Positions 8,284 to 19,500 of a stretch of DNA of 64,000 bases are shown in pieces (the stretch's first letter is position 1; each line of letters starts with the position of its first letter). This DNA comes from Chryseobacterium lacus. GTDB lineage: Bacteria > Bacteroidota > Bacteroidia > Flavobacteriales > Weeksellaceae. The notes below the pieces were generated by a model. That model saw only the letters and a program-made list of their open reading frames with translations, was not told the DNA's origin and made no database searches. Where the stretch lies: NCBI RefSeq assembly GCF_003336205.1, contig NZ_QPIE01000003.1:248001-312000 (forward strand). The letters are read 5' to 3'. Position numbers and translations under genes: made by a program.

Positions 8284-8820
8284 TTATTTCAGCTTTTTGA
8301 AAAACTCCCACATCGCGATTGCGGCACACACCGAAACATTCAGCGAATGTTTGGTTCCCAATTGAGGGATTTCGAGGAAAGCATCATAACTCTTGAAAGC
8401 TTCATCGGATAATCCTTCCACTTCATTTCCCAGCACCAGGGCGTATTTCTTATTTTTCTGAATACTGAAATCGTCAATATTTTGGCTGTTGGTGGTTTGT
8501 TCAATCCCGATAATTTCCACACCTTCTTTTTTTAAATTCTGAAGTGCCGTTGAGATTTCCTTTTCAAAAATCCAGTCTACACTTTCCGTAGCTCCCAGTG
8601 CAGCTTTATGAATTTCACGGTGCGGCGGAACCGGTGTAATTCCACACAGAACAATTTTTTCTATGATAAAGGCATCAGCAGTCCGGAAAACAGCACCTAC
8701 ATTATGCATACTCCGAACATTATCCAAAACTACAATCAGCGGGATTTTCTCCGTTTGTTTAAAGGTTTCCACATCGATTCTTCCCAGTTCCTCGAGTTTC
8801 AGTTTTTTGGTGGTTGACAT
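8284..8820 (-). CDS. TrmH/SpoU family RNA 2'-O-methyltransferase
   Basis: This 178-residue SPOUT-fold methyltransferase has all three motifs of the SpoU family: NVRSMHNVGAVFRTADA, LVLGNEVEGL and IPQLGTKHSLNVSVCAAIAMWEF. The last two form the trefoil knot that binds S-adenosylmethionine. It methylates a ribose 2'-OH in tRNA or rRNA; the site cannot be told from sequence. The frame opens at 8862, but the ATG at 8820 (MSTTKKLK) is the better start. The gene is divergent from mutS. Confidence 0.88.
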   Translation of the reverse strand: MSTTKKLKLEELGRIDVETFKQTEKIPLIVVLDNVRSMHNVGAVFRTADAFIIEKIVLCGITPVPPHREIHKAALGATESVDWIFEKEISTALQNLKKEGVEIIGIEQTTNSQNIDDFSIQKNKKYALVLGNEVEGLSDEAFKSYDAFLEIPQLGTKHSLNVSVCAAIAMWEFFKKLK

Positions 8821-8910
8821 TTTCGTATTTTTGGCAAAATTAATTTTTAAACCCCAAGTCACAAAGTTTTGTCACGGCGTACAGAAAAATTTAATCAAAT
8901 CCATCTGGTA

Positions 8911-9000
8911 AAATCCGTGCAATCTGTGAGAATCAAAATCAAAGCAGTCACAAATTTTAATAATATCATTTGTGAAATCTTTGAAATTTGTGAGAAATAA
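8911..9000. repeat. degenerate TGTGA-type intergenic repeats upstream of mutS
   Basis: Short related units recur here: AAATCCGTGCAATCTGTGAG at 8911-8930 and TTTGTGAAATCTTTG with AAATTTGTGAG at 8969-8995. Between them is an inverted repeat TCACAAAT / ATTTGTGA (8948-8955 and 8968-8975). They resemble short dispersed repeats I associate with flavobacterial intergenic regions. They are not coding. Confidence 0.4.
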
Positions 9001-9004
9001 CCCC

Positions 9005-11590
9005 ATGGCAAAAGCAAAGAAAGAAACCCCGTTAATGACGCAGTACAACACCATCAAGGCGAAATATCCTGATGCTTTGCTGCTCTTCAGAGTTGGGGAT
9101 TTCTATGAAACCTTCGGTACAGATGCCATCAAAACTTCACAGATTCTGGGAATTGTTTTGACCAAAAGAAATAACGGTGATTCTCACATTGAACTTGCTG
9201 GATTTCCGCACCATTCCATTGATTCTTATTTGCCAAAACTTGTTCGGGCAGGGCTTCGCGTAGCCATTTGCGATCAGTTGGAAGATCCAAAAACGGTAAA
9301 AGGTATTGTGAAGAGAGGCGTTACAGAACTGGTGACACCTGGCGTGACTTTCAATGATCAGGTTTTAAATTCCAAAACCAATAACTTTCTGCTTTCCGTT
9401 CATAAGGAAAAAGAAAAATACGGTTTTGCATTAATTGACATTTCTACCGGTGAATTTTTAGTTTCAGAAGGAAATCTGGAAAAACTGCTTCATGTAGCAC
9501 ACACTTTCGATCCCAGCGAAATCATTTACCAGAGAACAAAAGAACTCCCTTTACCGTTGAAAAACAAGAATTCCTTCAAGCTGGAAGACTGGGCTTTTCA
9601 GCATCAATATGCATCTGAAAAACTCACCGGCCATTTTAAAACCAATTCATTAAAAGGATTTGGGATTGAAGAAATGCAATTGGGAATTACCGCTGCTGGT
9701 GCTATTTTCGCTTATCTGGTGGAAGATACACATCATAAATTGTTGTCGCATATCACGAAGATTCAGCGCATACCTCAGGATGATTTCCTGATGATGGATA
9801 ATTTTACACTGCGCAATCTTGAAATTGTTTATCCATCCAGCAAAGATGGGAAAAGCCTGCTCAATATTGTGGATAAAACGGCCACCCCGATGGGCGGAAG
9901 GCTTTTAAGGAGAAGAATGATTCTTCCGCTGAAAAATGTAGATGAAATCAACAGAAGGCTTTCACTGATTGAGTTTTTCAACAATGAAGATTTTCTGAAG
10001 TTTGAAATTTATAATCTGCTGAAATCTATATCAGATCTGGACCGGCTGATGGGAAAACTGGCTGCGGAAAAACTTTCACCGAAAGAATTAGGTTATCTGC
10101 GGCAAAGCTTAATTGCAATCAAAGAAATCAAGGAAAAACTGAAACCTCATCATGATCTTTTGGCCTGGCTTCAGCCTCTAAACGATCTTTCGGAAGTCAT
10201 TAGCTTTTTGAGCTCTCATCTCCATGAAGAACTTCCTGTAAGCCTGTCTAAAGGAAACGTGATCAGAGAAGGAGTGAATGAGGAACTCGACCGTTTGCGA
10301 AACCTTCAGACAAAAGGCAAGGGGTTTCTGGAGGAAATGTGCCGGCGTGAAGTAGAACGCACCGGAATTTCTTCGCTTAAAATTGATTTTAACAATGTAT
10401 TCGGCTACTATATTGAAGTCAGAAACGCTCACAAAGACAAAGTTCCTTCCGATTGGATCCGCAAACAGACGTTGGTGAATGCCGAACGCTACATTACTGA
10501 AGAACTAAAAGAATACGAAACCCAGATTTTGGGTGCTGAAGAGAAGATTTCTGTTCTGGAGCATCAACTTTATCGCAGTATTTGCGAAAATGTGATGAAT
10601 TATATGGATCAGATTCAGGAAAATGCCCATCTTATTGCGCAGCTGGACGTCGCGGTAGGTTTCAGCGAATTGGCAGTTTCAGAAAGTTATACAAAGCCGA
10701 TCTTGAACGATGGTTTTGCGATAGATTTGAGGGAAGCCCGGCATCCGATTATTGAAAATGCGCTGCCTTTAGGAGAAAAATATATTCCGAATGATATTTA
10801 TCTGGACAGGGATTCGCAGCAAATCATTATGGTGACAGGCCCGAATATGGCGGGTAAATCCGCAATTCTTCGTCAGACTGCATTGGTTTGTCTGCTGGCG
10901 CAGGTAGGAAGTTTTGTTCCCGCAAAGCATGCGGAGATCGGGGTTTTGGATAAAATCTTCACCCGGGTTGGTGCCAGCGATAATATTTCTGCGGGCGAAT
11001 CAACCTTTATGGTAGAAATGAATGAAGCGGCCAATATTCTCAATAATATTTCGGAACGAAGCCTTATTCTGCTGGATGAAATTGGGCGCGGAACTTCAAC
11101 CTACGACGGTGTTTCCATTGCGTGGGCCATTGCCGAATATCTGCATCAGCATCCTACGCAGGCGAAAACCCTTTTCGCTACCCATTATCATGAACTGAAT
11201 GAAATGACGCTGAATTTCGAAAGAATCAAGAATTTTCACGTTTCTATTCAGGAGAACAAAGGGAACATCATTTTTTTAAGAAAACTCGTTCAGGGCGGGA
11301 GCGAGCACAGTTTCGGAATTCACGTTGCCAAGCTGGCAGGAATGCCGGCAAAAGTGGTGAACCGTGCAAATGAGATCCTGAAAACACTGGAAGAAAGCCG
11401 TACTCAAGGGAGTTCCAAAGAAAACATTAAAAAGATCACAGAGGAAAATTTGCAACTTTCGTTCTTTCAGCTGGATGATCCCGTTCTGGAAAATATCCGC
11501 GAGGAACTTACCAAAATCGACATCAATACCCTTACTCCTATTGAAGCACTGATGAAACTGAATGCGATTAAAAAAATGATCGGGAGGTAA
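9005..11590 (+). CDS. mutS: DNA mismatch repair protein MutS
   Basis: This 861-residue MutS recognises mispaired bases and small loops and recruits MutL. The mismatch-binding domain starts with LLFRVGDFYETFGTDA, containing the Phe-x-Glu wedge. The ATPase carries GPNMAGKSA (Walker A, about residue 612), LLDEIGRGTS (Walker B) and TLFATHYHEL. The frame is open from 8972, but MAKAKKETP at 9005 is the natural start. It is convergent with the TonB-like gene, with only 2 bases between the stops. Confidence 0.97.
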   Translation: MAKAKKETPLMTQYNTIKAKYPDALLLFRVGDFYETFGTDAIKTSQILGIVLTKRNNGDSHIELAGFPHHSIDSYLPKLVRAGLRVAICDQLEDPKTVKGIVKRGVTELVTPGVTFNDQVLNSKTNNFLLSVHKEKEKYGFALIDISTGEFLVSEGNLEKLLHVAHTFDPSEIIYQRTKELPLPLKNKNSFKLEDWAFQHQYASEKLTGHFKTNSLKGFGIEEMQLGITAAGAIFAYLVEDTHHKLLSHITKIQRIPQDDFLMMDNFTLRNLEIVYPSSKDGKSLLNIVDKTATPMGGRLLRRRMILPLKNVDEINRRLSLIEFFNNEDFLKFEIYNLLKSISDLDRLMGKLAAEKLSPKELGYLRQSLIAIKEIKEKLKPHHDLLAWLQPLNDLSEVISFLSSHLHEELPVSLSKGNVIREGVNEELDRLRNLQTKGKGFLEEMCRREVERTGISSLKIDFNNVFGYYIEVRNAHKDKVPSDWIRKQTLVNAERYITEELKEYETQILGAEEKISVLEHQLYRSICENVMNYMDQIQENAHLIAQLDVAVGFSELAVSESYTKPILNDGFAIDLREARHPIIENALPLGEKYIPNDIYLDRDSQQIIMVTGPNMAGKSAILRQTALVCLLAQVGSFVPAKHAEIGVLDKIFTRVGASDNISAGESTFMVEMNEAANILNNISERSLILLDEIGRGTSTYDGVSIAWAIAEYLHQHPTQAKTLFATHYHELNEMTLNFERIKNFHVSIQENKGNIIFLRKLVQGGSEHSFGIHVAKLAGMPAKVVNRANEILKTLEESRTQGSSKENIKKITEENLQLSFFQLDDPVLENIREELTKIDINTLTPIEALMKLNAIKKMIGR

Positions 11591-11592
11591 TA

Positions 11593-11976
11593 TTATTGAA
11601 AGTTCATGGTGATAGGGAATCTGAACATGAATTTCACCGGCTCTCCATTAATTTTGGCGGGACGCCACCGCGTTTTGATTGTGGATAAGGTGCGTACGAT
11701 TTCTTTTCCCAATGAAGCATTCCCCGTATATTGGATGTCGGAAATTTTTCCTTCTCGATCGATGACAAAAGTAGCTTCACAAGATAAGCTGCCGCTACCA
11801 CGAATTTTTGACGCATCAAAACCGTTTGTTATTGCTTTACGGAATTCAATTATACCTCCGGGAAATTCGGCGTTTTCTTCTACCATAGTGTAAATAGAAT
11901 CTGTTTTTACAGGTGTTTCCTGAGCGGATACAAAAAGGCCTAAGAAAACGAACAAAAGGGGATATATTTTTTTCAT
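11593..11976 (-). CDS. small secreted TonB C-terminal domain protein
   Basis: This 127-residue protein has a signal peptide (MKKIYPLLFVFLGLFVSAQ). A single domain follows with the TonB C-terminal pattern: EFPGGIIEFRKAI, then ATFVIDREGKISDI and RWRPAKINGEPVKFMFRFPI. It lacks the N-terminal membrane anchor and proline-rich linker of true TonB, so it cannot transduce energy in the usual way. Similar domains occur in three tandem genes at 53469-55551. Function unknown. Confidence 0.75.
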   Translation of the reverse strand: MKKIYPLLFVFLGLFVSAQETPVKTDSIYTMVEENAEFPGGIIEFRKAITNGFDASKIRGSGSLSCEATFVIDREGKISDIQYTGNASLGKEIVRTLSTIKTRWRPAKINGEPVKFMFRFPITMNFQ

Positions 11977-12009
11977 TTTTTAAAAGTAGTAAATATTTGG
12001 TAAATATCA

Positions 12010-13212
12010 CTAACCATTCAAATCCTCAGCCATTAGCCATGCTTCGCTCCAGCAGGCCTGAAAGTTGAAACCGCCGGTTACGGCATCAATATTCAGGACC
12101 TCGCCGGCGATATAGAAGTTTTCCAGAATTTTGGACGACATGTTTTTGAAATTAATTTCTTTCAGTTCAACGCCTCCTGCCGTTACAAATTCATCTTTAA
12201 AGGTCGATTTTCCCTCTACTTTAAAAGTTTTCCGACAGAGTTGGTCCAACAAACTTCTCATTTCTTTTTGTGAAATCTGAGCCACCTGTTTTTCAGGGTT
12301 TATCCGTGAAACTGCCAAAAGCTGATTCCAGAAACGTTGGGTTACATTGAATATTTTACTTTGCCCGATGGTCTTTTTGGGATGTTGCTGTTTAAATTCT
12401 GCGAAGATTATTTCGGCATCTTCTATGGTTTCTGCACTGAAGTTCACTTTTATTTCAAACTGATAATTCAGGTCAAAAAGTTCACGGGCTTTCCATGCAG
12501 AGATTTTAAGAATGGCCGGCCCAGAAAGTCCCCAATGGGTAATTAGTAGCGGGCCGCTTTCCTCAATTTTCAGTTTCGGAATCGAGACTTCTGCCCATTC
12601 GAAACTGGTTCCGGGCAGTTCATTCAACAATTCATCATGAATATTAAAAGTAAATAACGAAGGAACAGCAGGCACGGTTTTATGGCCGAGATTCTCCAGG
12701 ATTTTCAGGGATTTCGGTGAACTTCCGGTGGTATAGATTATATAATCAGCGATGAATTCGCCGATATTGGTTTTAACCAGATACTGATTTTCGGTTTTCT
12801 GAATTTCCCGAACGGTCGTTTTGGTGACAATTTCAAAGTTCTTTTCCTGAATTTCTTTTTTAAAACAATTGATAATGCTTTGTGAAGAATTGCTTTCGGG
12901 AAATATCCGGTTGTCGTTTTCTATTTTCAGCGGCACATTTCTGTTTGCGAACCATTCCATCGTGTCACCAGGTTGAAATTTGCTGAACACGCTGAGCAAT
13001 TCCTTATTACCTCGGGGATAGAATTTCACCAGATCTCTGGGATCGAAACAAGCGTGTGTTACATTGCACCTTCCGCCACCGGAGATTTTTACTTTCTGAA
13101 GAACATCGGAATTCTGCTCCAGAATTTTTACTTCATACTTCTTTTCATCAAGATTTGCAGCGCAGAAAAATCCGGCTGCTCCGCCGCCGACTACAATGAT
13201 TTTTTTTTTCAT
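12010..13212 (-). CDS. HI0933-family FAD-dependent oxidoreductase
   Basis: This 400-residue flavoprotein has the N-terminal dinucleotide motif VVGGGAAGFFCA, the family motif ISGGGRCNVTHA and the C-terminal FAD segment AVTGGFNFQACWSEAW. These define the HI0933/BaiN-like group, often annotated as NAD(P)/FAD-dependent or aminoacetone oxidase. The physiological substrate of most members is unknown. It is expected to be cytoplasmic, and its neighbours give no clear hint of a pathway. Confidence 0.88.
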   Translation of the reverse strand: MKKKIIVVGGGAAGFFCAANLDEKKYEVKILEQNSDVLQKVKISGGGRCNVTHACFDPRDLVKFYPRGNKELLSVFSKFQPGDTMEWFANRNVPLKIENDNRIFPESNSSQSIINCFKKEIQEKNFEIVTKTTVREIQKTENQYLVKTNIGEFIADYIIYTTGSSPKSLKILENLGHKTVPAVPSLFTFNIHDELLNELPGTSFEWAEVSIPKLKIEESGPLLITHWGLSGPAILKISAWKARELFDLNYQFEIKVNFSAETIEDAEIIFAEFKQQHPKKTIGQSKIFNVTQRFWNQLLAVSRINPEKQVAQISQKEMRSLLDQLCRKTFKVEGKSTFKDEFVTAGGVELKEINFKNMSSKILENFYIAGEVLNIDAVTGGFNFQACWSEAWLMAEDLNG

Positions 13213-13256
13213 TCGTTGAAATTACGCCTCAAAGTTCCGAAAATAGTCAGAAAAGA

Positions 13257-14183
13257 TCAGGATTCTTCTTCCTCTTCTTTCAATTCTTCTTTATACGCTT
13301 TCAATTTGCTCCATTTTGCATGTTGTGAGGGGATGATGCGATAACCCTTTTTGTAGGAATATAGTTTGGTAAATTCCGCGCCGAAGAAGACCAACATGCA
13401 GGAATAATTAATCCACATCATTATAAGAATGACCGTTCCGGCAGTCCCAAAAGCAGAGGTAGGTTTGAATTCTGAGAAATAAAGACTCAAGAGAAATTTA
13501 CCCAATGTAAATAAAACGGCCGTCATGAGTGCGCCTCTCCAAACCGGTTTCCAGCTTAGTTCAACATCGGGCAACACTTTGAACATGAGTGCAAAAAGAA
13601 AAGTGACGACTCCGAAAGCAACGGCAAAATTAACAAACTCTGCCAGCAGATAGGTTTCGAGCCCAAAATATTGTGTAATCCAGTTGTTGAAAATACTGAT
13701 TAATGAAGATAGAATCATGGTAATCATCAGCAGAAATCCTAAGATGAGGATCATTCCTAAAGAATTCGCACGATCCAGAAGAAATTTTATCAGTGCTTTT
13801 TTCGGTGCTGGTTCTACATCCCAAAGCTCGTTCAGGGAGCGTTGCAGCTGGAAGAATAAAGTGGTGGCACCAAAAACCAGAGAACCGATTCCGACAATTT
13901 TCATAAAAATATTTTCTTTGTCGATGAGTGCTCCGGCAATCATGTCTTCTACACTTTTAGAAACATCGCTTCCCATCAACCCGCTGATCTGTTTGCTGAT
14001 TTCACCCCGAATAGCTTCTTCCCCAAAAAAACCGCCGGCAATCCAGATGATAATAATCAACAATCCCGGAATGGAAAATATAGCATAATAAGCCAATGCA
14101 GCCGCATCTTTAGAGGCGTTGGAGTTATTCCACTCTTTAAAAGTATCTTTAATAACAGGCCATAAAAATTTAATTTTTTTCAT
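13257..14183 (-). CDS. YihY/BrkB family inner membrane protein
   Basis: This 308-residue integral membrane protein has about six hydrophobic segments. The family's N-terminal motif DAAALAYYAIFSIPGLLII is present, as is LNELWDVEP. It has an acidic C-terminal tail (KEELKEEEEES). The family was once mis-called RNase BN, and its function is unsettled. The frame opens at 14243, but the ATG at 14183 (MKKIKFLWP) avoids a non-membrane N-terminal extension. It lies 37 bases after tamL and may belong to that envelope operon. Confidence 0.88.
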   Translation of the reverse strand: MKKIKFLWPVIKDTFKEWNNSNASKDAAALAYYAIFSIPGLLIIIIWIAGGFFGEEAIRGEISKQISGLMGSDVSKSVEDMIAGALIDKENIFMKIVGIGSLVFGATTLFFQLQRSLNELWDVEPAPKKALIKFLLDRANSLGMILILGFLLMITMILSSLISIFNNWITQYFGLETYLLAEFVNFAVAFGVVTFLFALMFKVLPDVELSWKPVWRGALMTAVLFTLGKFLLSLYFSEFKPTSAFGTAGTVILIMMWINYSCMLVFFGAEFTKLYSYKKGYRIIPSQHAKWSKLKAYKEELKEEEEES

Positions 14184-14220
14184 GATGATTCTTTTACAAT
14201 TTTCATTCTTTTGGCCGGCA

Positions 14221-16539
14221 TCAGAAAGGATAACCGATGGCAATATTCAGGATAAGATTGTCCCGGCGCCATTGGCTGCTTCCGAAATTGATTTTATCAA
14301 AAGTCCAGCGGTCGCCCTTTTCATAGTACGGAACCCGGAGCGGCATGGCAAGATCCAGACGTAAAATAAGAATCGAAAAGTCCAGACGAAGTCCGACGCC
14401 CGCGCCTACAGCGATTTCACTCAACCAGTCTTTAGAAAATTTTGCTCCGGGGCGTGAAGTATCCTCGTTCACCAGCCAGATGTTTCCGGCATCGGCAAAG
14501 GCTGCGACGTTCAAAAATCTGACAATATTCGCACGGTATTCCGCATTTAATTCCAGTTTAATATCACCGGACTGATCAAAGTAAAACCCGTTATTGTTTC
14601 GCGGATCGTAGCTTCCCGGCCCTAAAGTCCGTGCCCGAAATGCCCGGATGCTGTTGCTTCCACCCGCAAAAAACTGTCGGGAGAAAGGAATATATTCTGA
14701 ATTTCCGTAGGGATAGGCGATTCCTGCAATAATTCTGGAGGCAAAGGAGGTTTTTTCTGTGAATTTATGATAGAAACGGAAGTCGTTTTCCATCTTGGCA
14801 AACTGGCTGAAAGGAATATCAAAAATTTCCTTCTGATTTCCGTTTTTTGCATTGGCTCCGGACAGTAATCCGGCGAGGTTCCCTGCAAGATCCAGCATTC
14901 CACGGTAATAAATGGTATTGGTTCTGGGAAGCATAGTGTTGGTGTACGTGTACGTATACACCGGCCCGAAAATAAGTTGCTTTTCCACAACCCGACGCAG
15001 CGCAGGTGTTACTGCAATAGAATCGTACAGCGGTGTGACATTGGCCGGTTGTACCAAAGTAATATCGATCAATTTTAAATCATGTTCTTTCCGAACATTT
15101 TCTTTCCAGACATAACCGAAAGAAGTGTTGAAATTATTAAGCGTATAATACTTGGTCCGGTTCTGAAATTCGTAGCCCAAGGTAATATTGGTTCGAGGTA
15201 CGAACGCACTGGAAGACTGAAAACGGAAAGGGGCCACAATTCTGGGGATGGAAAGTTGTGCATTCGCTCCGGCACGGAAAAGGTTGTTAGCGTCTTTCGG
15301 GCCGCCAATTTGAACATCAAATGCGCCGTAGGTTGAGATTTTCAACTGCTCGGCACCGCGGAAGATATTGCGATGAGTCCAGTTGAGGTTCACTTCGCTT
15401 CCGGCATAATTGGCAGAATTGGTTCTACCCAAAGCTTCCAGGCGAAGTGACTGCAATTCTCTCGGAGTCAAAAGATAATAGGCATCAAATTGATGATTGA
15501 GTGAGTCTGAAACCACAAATTCATTCTTGACAAATTTAAAAACCCCAAGACTGATGAGGCGGTTCAGCGTGAGGTTATGATCCGCTCTGTTGTATAAATC
15601 TCCTTTTTTAAAATACAAAGCGCGGTCGAAAATAATGGGTTTGAATTTCTTATCAGGGTCCACCACATAAATGTCATTATAGATATGGGTCGTCAGTGAA
15701 TCCGAGTGCATCGGAATTTCATACGTTCTGTTGGCTCTTCTTCGGATGTCATAGTCAGAAAAAACGATCACATTATTGATTCTGAACTGTTCTGTTGCCA
15801 GCGGAGGAGTGTTGTCTTTCAGTTTAACAATCAACTCCACTTCCTGATTTTCGCTCACGGTACTGTCTGCCTGAACGATGATGTTGTCCGGATGGAAGTA
15901 ATAAAAACCTTTTTCCTTCAGGCTGTTGTCTATCCTTTCTCTTTCAGCTTTAATAATGTCGAGATCGAAAGGATCTCCTTTTTTCAGGAATGTTTTGTCC
16001 GTTGTTTTCTGAATTTCCTGATTGATTACTGAAGAATCTGCCGGAAAACTGACATTGCTGATGAGGTATCGCGCACCCGGATGTACCGTGTAGATCACTT
16101 TGGCTTTTTTGTTTTTGGATACGGTATCATAGGTGGCTCTCACATTGAAATATCCTTTGTTCTCGGAATAATTTTCAATGATATCTTTGTTGAATTCCCG
16201 GTCTACATCACTGATGAGCACGGGTGCTTCGCCCAATTTGTATTTCATCCAATAACGGAAGCCTTTGTCTTTTTCAGGTTCCTTGGTGATATTGTAAAAG
16301 AAAAGTTTAGGCCGGAGCCCCAGAAAAGAAGTATTGGGTTTCGGAACCAGGTTGTCTTCCAGAGCAGCTTTCAGTTCCTTTTTATCTTTCTTTTTTATTG
16401 TATCGCTGACGATATTGATTTCCGCTCCGGTGTACAGCATTTCGCCTTCCGCGAGATATTTGGTATTGCACGAAAGGAAAATTCCTGCAAGAACTGCAGT
16501 AAGAAAATATTTGCTGAATGTAAAAGTATTTCTTTTCAT
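14221..16539 (-). CDS. tamL: TamL, lipoprotein form of TamA (BamA/TamA family)
   Basis: This 772-residue outer-membrane protein of the BamA/TamA superfamily starts with a lipoprotein signal (lipobox around IFLSCN, Cys about residue 24). POTRA-like repeats follow, with VRATYDTVSKNKKAKVIYTV as one. The C-terminal half is a beta barrel with typical surface motifs (FFAGGSNSIRAFRARTLGPG) and an end compatible with a barrel signal. Bacteroidota encode this lipidated TamA variant next to tamB, as here (1-base overlap). Together they insert or move material between the membranes. Confidence 0.9.
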   Translation of the reverse strand: MKRNTFTFSKYFLTAVLAGIFLSCNTKYLAEGEMLYTGAEINIVSDTIKKKDKKELKAALEDNLVPKPNTSFLGLRPKLFFYNITKEPEKDKGFRYWMKYKLGEAPVLISDVDREFNKDIIENYSENKGYFNVRATYDTVSKNKKAKVIYTVHPGARYLISNVSFPADSSVINQEIQKTTDKTFLKKGDPFDLDIIKAERERIDNSLKEKGFYYFHPDNIIVQADSTVSENQEVELIVKLKDNTPPLATEQFRINNVIVFSDYDIRRRANRTYEIPMHSDSLTTHIYNDIYVVDPDKKFKPIIFDRALYFKKGDLYNRADHNLTLNRLISLGVFKFVKNEFVVSDSLNHQFDAYYLLTPRELQSLRLEALGRTNSANYAGSEVNLNWTHRNIFRGAEQLKISTYGAFDVQIGGPKDANNLFRAGANAQLSIPRIVAPFRFQSSSAFVPRTNITLGYEFQNRTKYYTLNNFNTSFGYVWKENVRKEHDLKLIDITLVQPANVTPLYDSIAVTPALRRVVEKQLIFGPVYTYTYTNTMLPRTNTIYYRGMLDLAGNLAGLLSGANAKNGNQKEIFDIPFSQFAKMENDFRFYHKFTEKTSFASRIIAGIAYPYGNSEYIPFSRQFFAGGSNSIRAFRARTLGPGSYDPRNNNGFYFDQSGDIKLELNAEYRANIVRFLNVAAFADAGNIWLVNEDTSRPGAKFSKDWLSEIAVGAGVGLRLDFSILILRLDLAMPLRVPYYEKGDRWTFDKINFGSSQWRRDNLILNIAIGYPF

Positions 16540-19500
16540 TATTTAAATTCTACACTGTTCTTATTATGATTCCGGCGGTTTTTATTTCTTTCTTTTTTCC
16601 TGAAAATGTCCCGGAATTTATTGTAATCCAAGGTGATGATAAATCCTACTCCTGTTTCTATGATCTGACCCTGCAAGGCAACCTGATATTCATTTTTTCG
16701 ATACGCTCTCAGCATATACCTTCCGTCTTTTGAGAGGCTATAATCAACCGTTACATCGCCGGCAATGTTGGTGGTGTTTTCGTTTTGGCGGGCATCGCCT
16801 TCCAGTCCGAAATTGCTTCCTACGGAAACTTTCAATCTGTCATCAAGCAGTTTTTTGCTGATGTCCACACCCAGATCGGTTCTCGTATTTCTGGCCCCGC
16901 TTGTATAATCTTCGGAAGATTCCAAATCGAAGGTCAGATCTACCCCTTCAATAAGATCTGAAGCCAGATTATTCAGCTGCTGAGACAGGATTTTACTGAC
17001 ACTCTGCCGCACCATAGTTCCTGCAGAAAGGCCGGCTTCGCTCTGGAAAGGATTCTCGCCGATAAAGCGGTTCAGCAATAATAACGCAAAAACCTGCTTG
17101 TTCATTTCCGCTTCGTCATTTTTCAACTGTGCCAGTTTGGCTTTGGTATCATCCAACACCTGAGTGGATACCGACACATTATCCTCATCGGTTGTAATAT
17201 CGAAAGTAATGACAGGTTTCAGGAGTTCGCCGCTGAGTTTCAGTAAAGTATTGAACGGAATTCTCTGTTTGTACTGGTTCATTTCTTCTGCCGACCTGCC
17301 AGAAAGTTGCTGCTCCAGCAAATCGATGGGGGCTGCATCGGTTTTGTACACGGCGGTGATGTCGAGGTCAGCGGTGGTGGGTTCACCCGTCCAGGTGATG
17401 GTGCTTCCTTTTTCAATATCGAACCGGCGTTTCAGCATGCTGACAGAAAGTTCGTAGGCTCCTTCTTCCACAACATAAACGCCGACCAGCGTAGTTTTGC
17501 CGGAAGGATCAATGCCCCCTGTGAGTTGCGCTTCGCCCTGAAGTTCCACGAAATCTCCGTTAGCCTTATCGATAATAATGGAAAGTTTGGCTTCTTTGTC
17601 CACTTCGATATTCACATTCACGTCCATTCCCTGAATCTTTGTTTCGGCAACCAGTGAATCTGCTTTGATGGTTTCCTGAAGGGCGATCTGATCCTGGTCA
17701 ATAAACTCCACAATACCTGCACGCTCCTGCAAAGAAGGTGTGGACTGAGGAATAATAAAAGTGAAATTGGTATTGTCGGCAACTGCAATTCTCCCGTCCA
17801 CCCTGGGAAGATCCATATTTCCGCGAACCTGTAATGACGCATCCACAGCCAGAATTCCATACATCATCGCATCATTGGATTTTTCAGAATTCACCACTTT
17901 GAAATCCTGTGCATTCACATCGAGGTTAAAATTAAAATCACGGTAAGTGTCTGTGAGGATTTGTCCGTCAATCACTAAAGAGTTTCCGTCTTTATCATTG
18001 ATTTTAAATCTGTTGAATTCAATTCCACGGCCGGTGAAGTCGATTTTATCATTAATATTCCGGAAGTCGCTGCCGGTTTGGGCAATCATCAGTCCGGCGT
18101 TATTGAATTTCAGGCTTCCGTTAAGGTCAGGATTCTCCACCGTTCCCTTGATTTTCATATTTCCGGAGAGATAGCCTTCGGTATTGGTGACGGCATTCAT
18201 CGAAAATCCCTGAACTGTCTGCATTTGCAGTTGGCGCATATTCATATCCAGATCAAACGTTCCTGAAGAAGTATTGTAATCGCCCAGAATTTTCACATCG
18301 TTGTTGTTTCCGGAAAGGGTAACGTCGGCATTCAGCACATTGGCGGTGGTGTTGTTAACTTTCAAATCCAGATTTCCGACCGGGCTTCCATACACGAGAA
18401 GATTGGTAATATCCAGATCGGACACAAAGGTCATGTTGCTGTTCAGGTTGCGAAGTTGTGCAGTGCCGTTGATGGTGCCCTGTGCCAGAAGAGAATCTTT
18501 TTTGATGATTTCGGTGAGGGTTTCAATTTTAAAATCTTTCAATGAAACATTCAATGGACTGTTGCCTGCCATGGATTCAGACTGAAGAAGGATTTCACTT
18601 CCCGCATTTGAAATCCGGAAGTTGTCTGCAAAAATTCCCTGTTCTCCGATCACAATTTTATTGTTCGGAGCCACTGTCCAGTCGTCATAATTTAATTTCA
18701 AACCGTCCGTGTTCAGTGCAATTTCCGTAGCTGAGCTGACGGAAGCTGCTGTTCCCGCAATCAGATATTGGGTAACGTCTTTTTCATCTTTTGTGGTGAC
18801 AGAATATTGGATGGTATTGTCCGCTACATCTCCGCTGATGTTGATTTTATCCAGGGCAAAGCTTTCACTCTGCAAAGTTGCGACGTCCATTCTCACCTGT
18901 AAAGCCCGGTTTTCATTGGTGATAAGCAACGAGGCATCCTCTACGGTATTTTCACCGTATAAGAGTTGGGGAATGCTTCCGTTCACTTCCAGTCTGCGGG
19001 AATCGGCATCAAAATTTCCGTTCAAAGTTATGGTCTCAAAACTTTTAAGATCGGGGACAAACCTGCGGATCAGATCATCGTTTTTGATGCTGGCATTAAA
19101 AGTGAAATGCTGATTTGGATCGGTTTTTTGTAGGGTTCCGGGTTTTTGAAACTGATAATACTGATTCAATGTTTCCTGCAAGGCGCCGAAAATCTGGGTC
19201 ATTTTGTATTTCCCTGAAAGTTCAATATCGGCAACTTGGGACTGGAGTGTAAGCTGATTCAGGCTGTCGGTCGAAACGGCGTTCAGGTACACTTCCTGCA
19301 GCGGAAAAACATCTTTGGTATCGGAAATGGCAAAATTCTGAAGGCGAAGTTCACCGTTCAGGAAATCGGGGTTCAGGTTGGTGAAATCCCCGTCCAGTTT
19401 TCCGGCGATAATCATCGGATCCTGATAGAACCCGAGTTTATTCAGATCCAGGCGGACAATATCACCGTTTATTTTTACGGACGGATTGTTTTCGTTGTAT

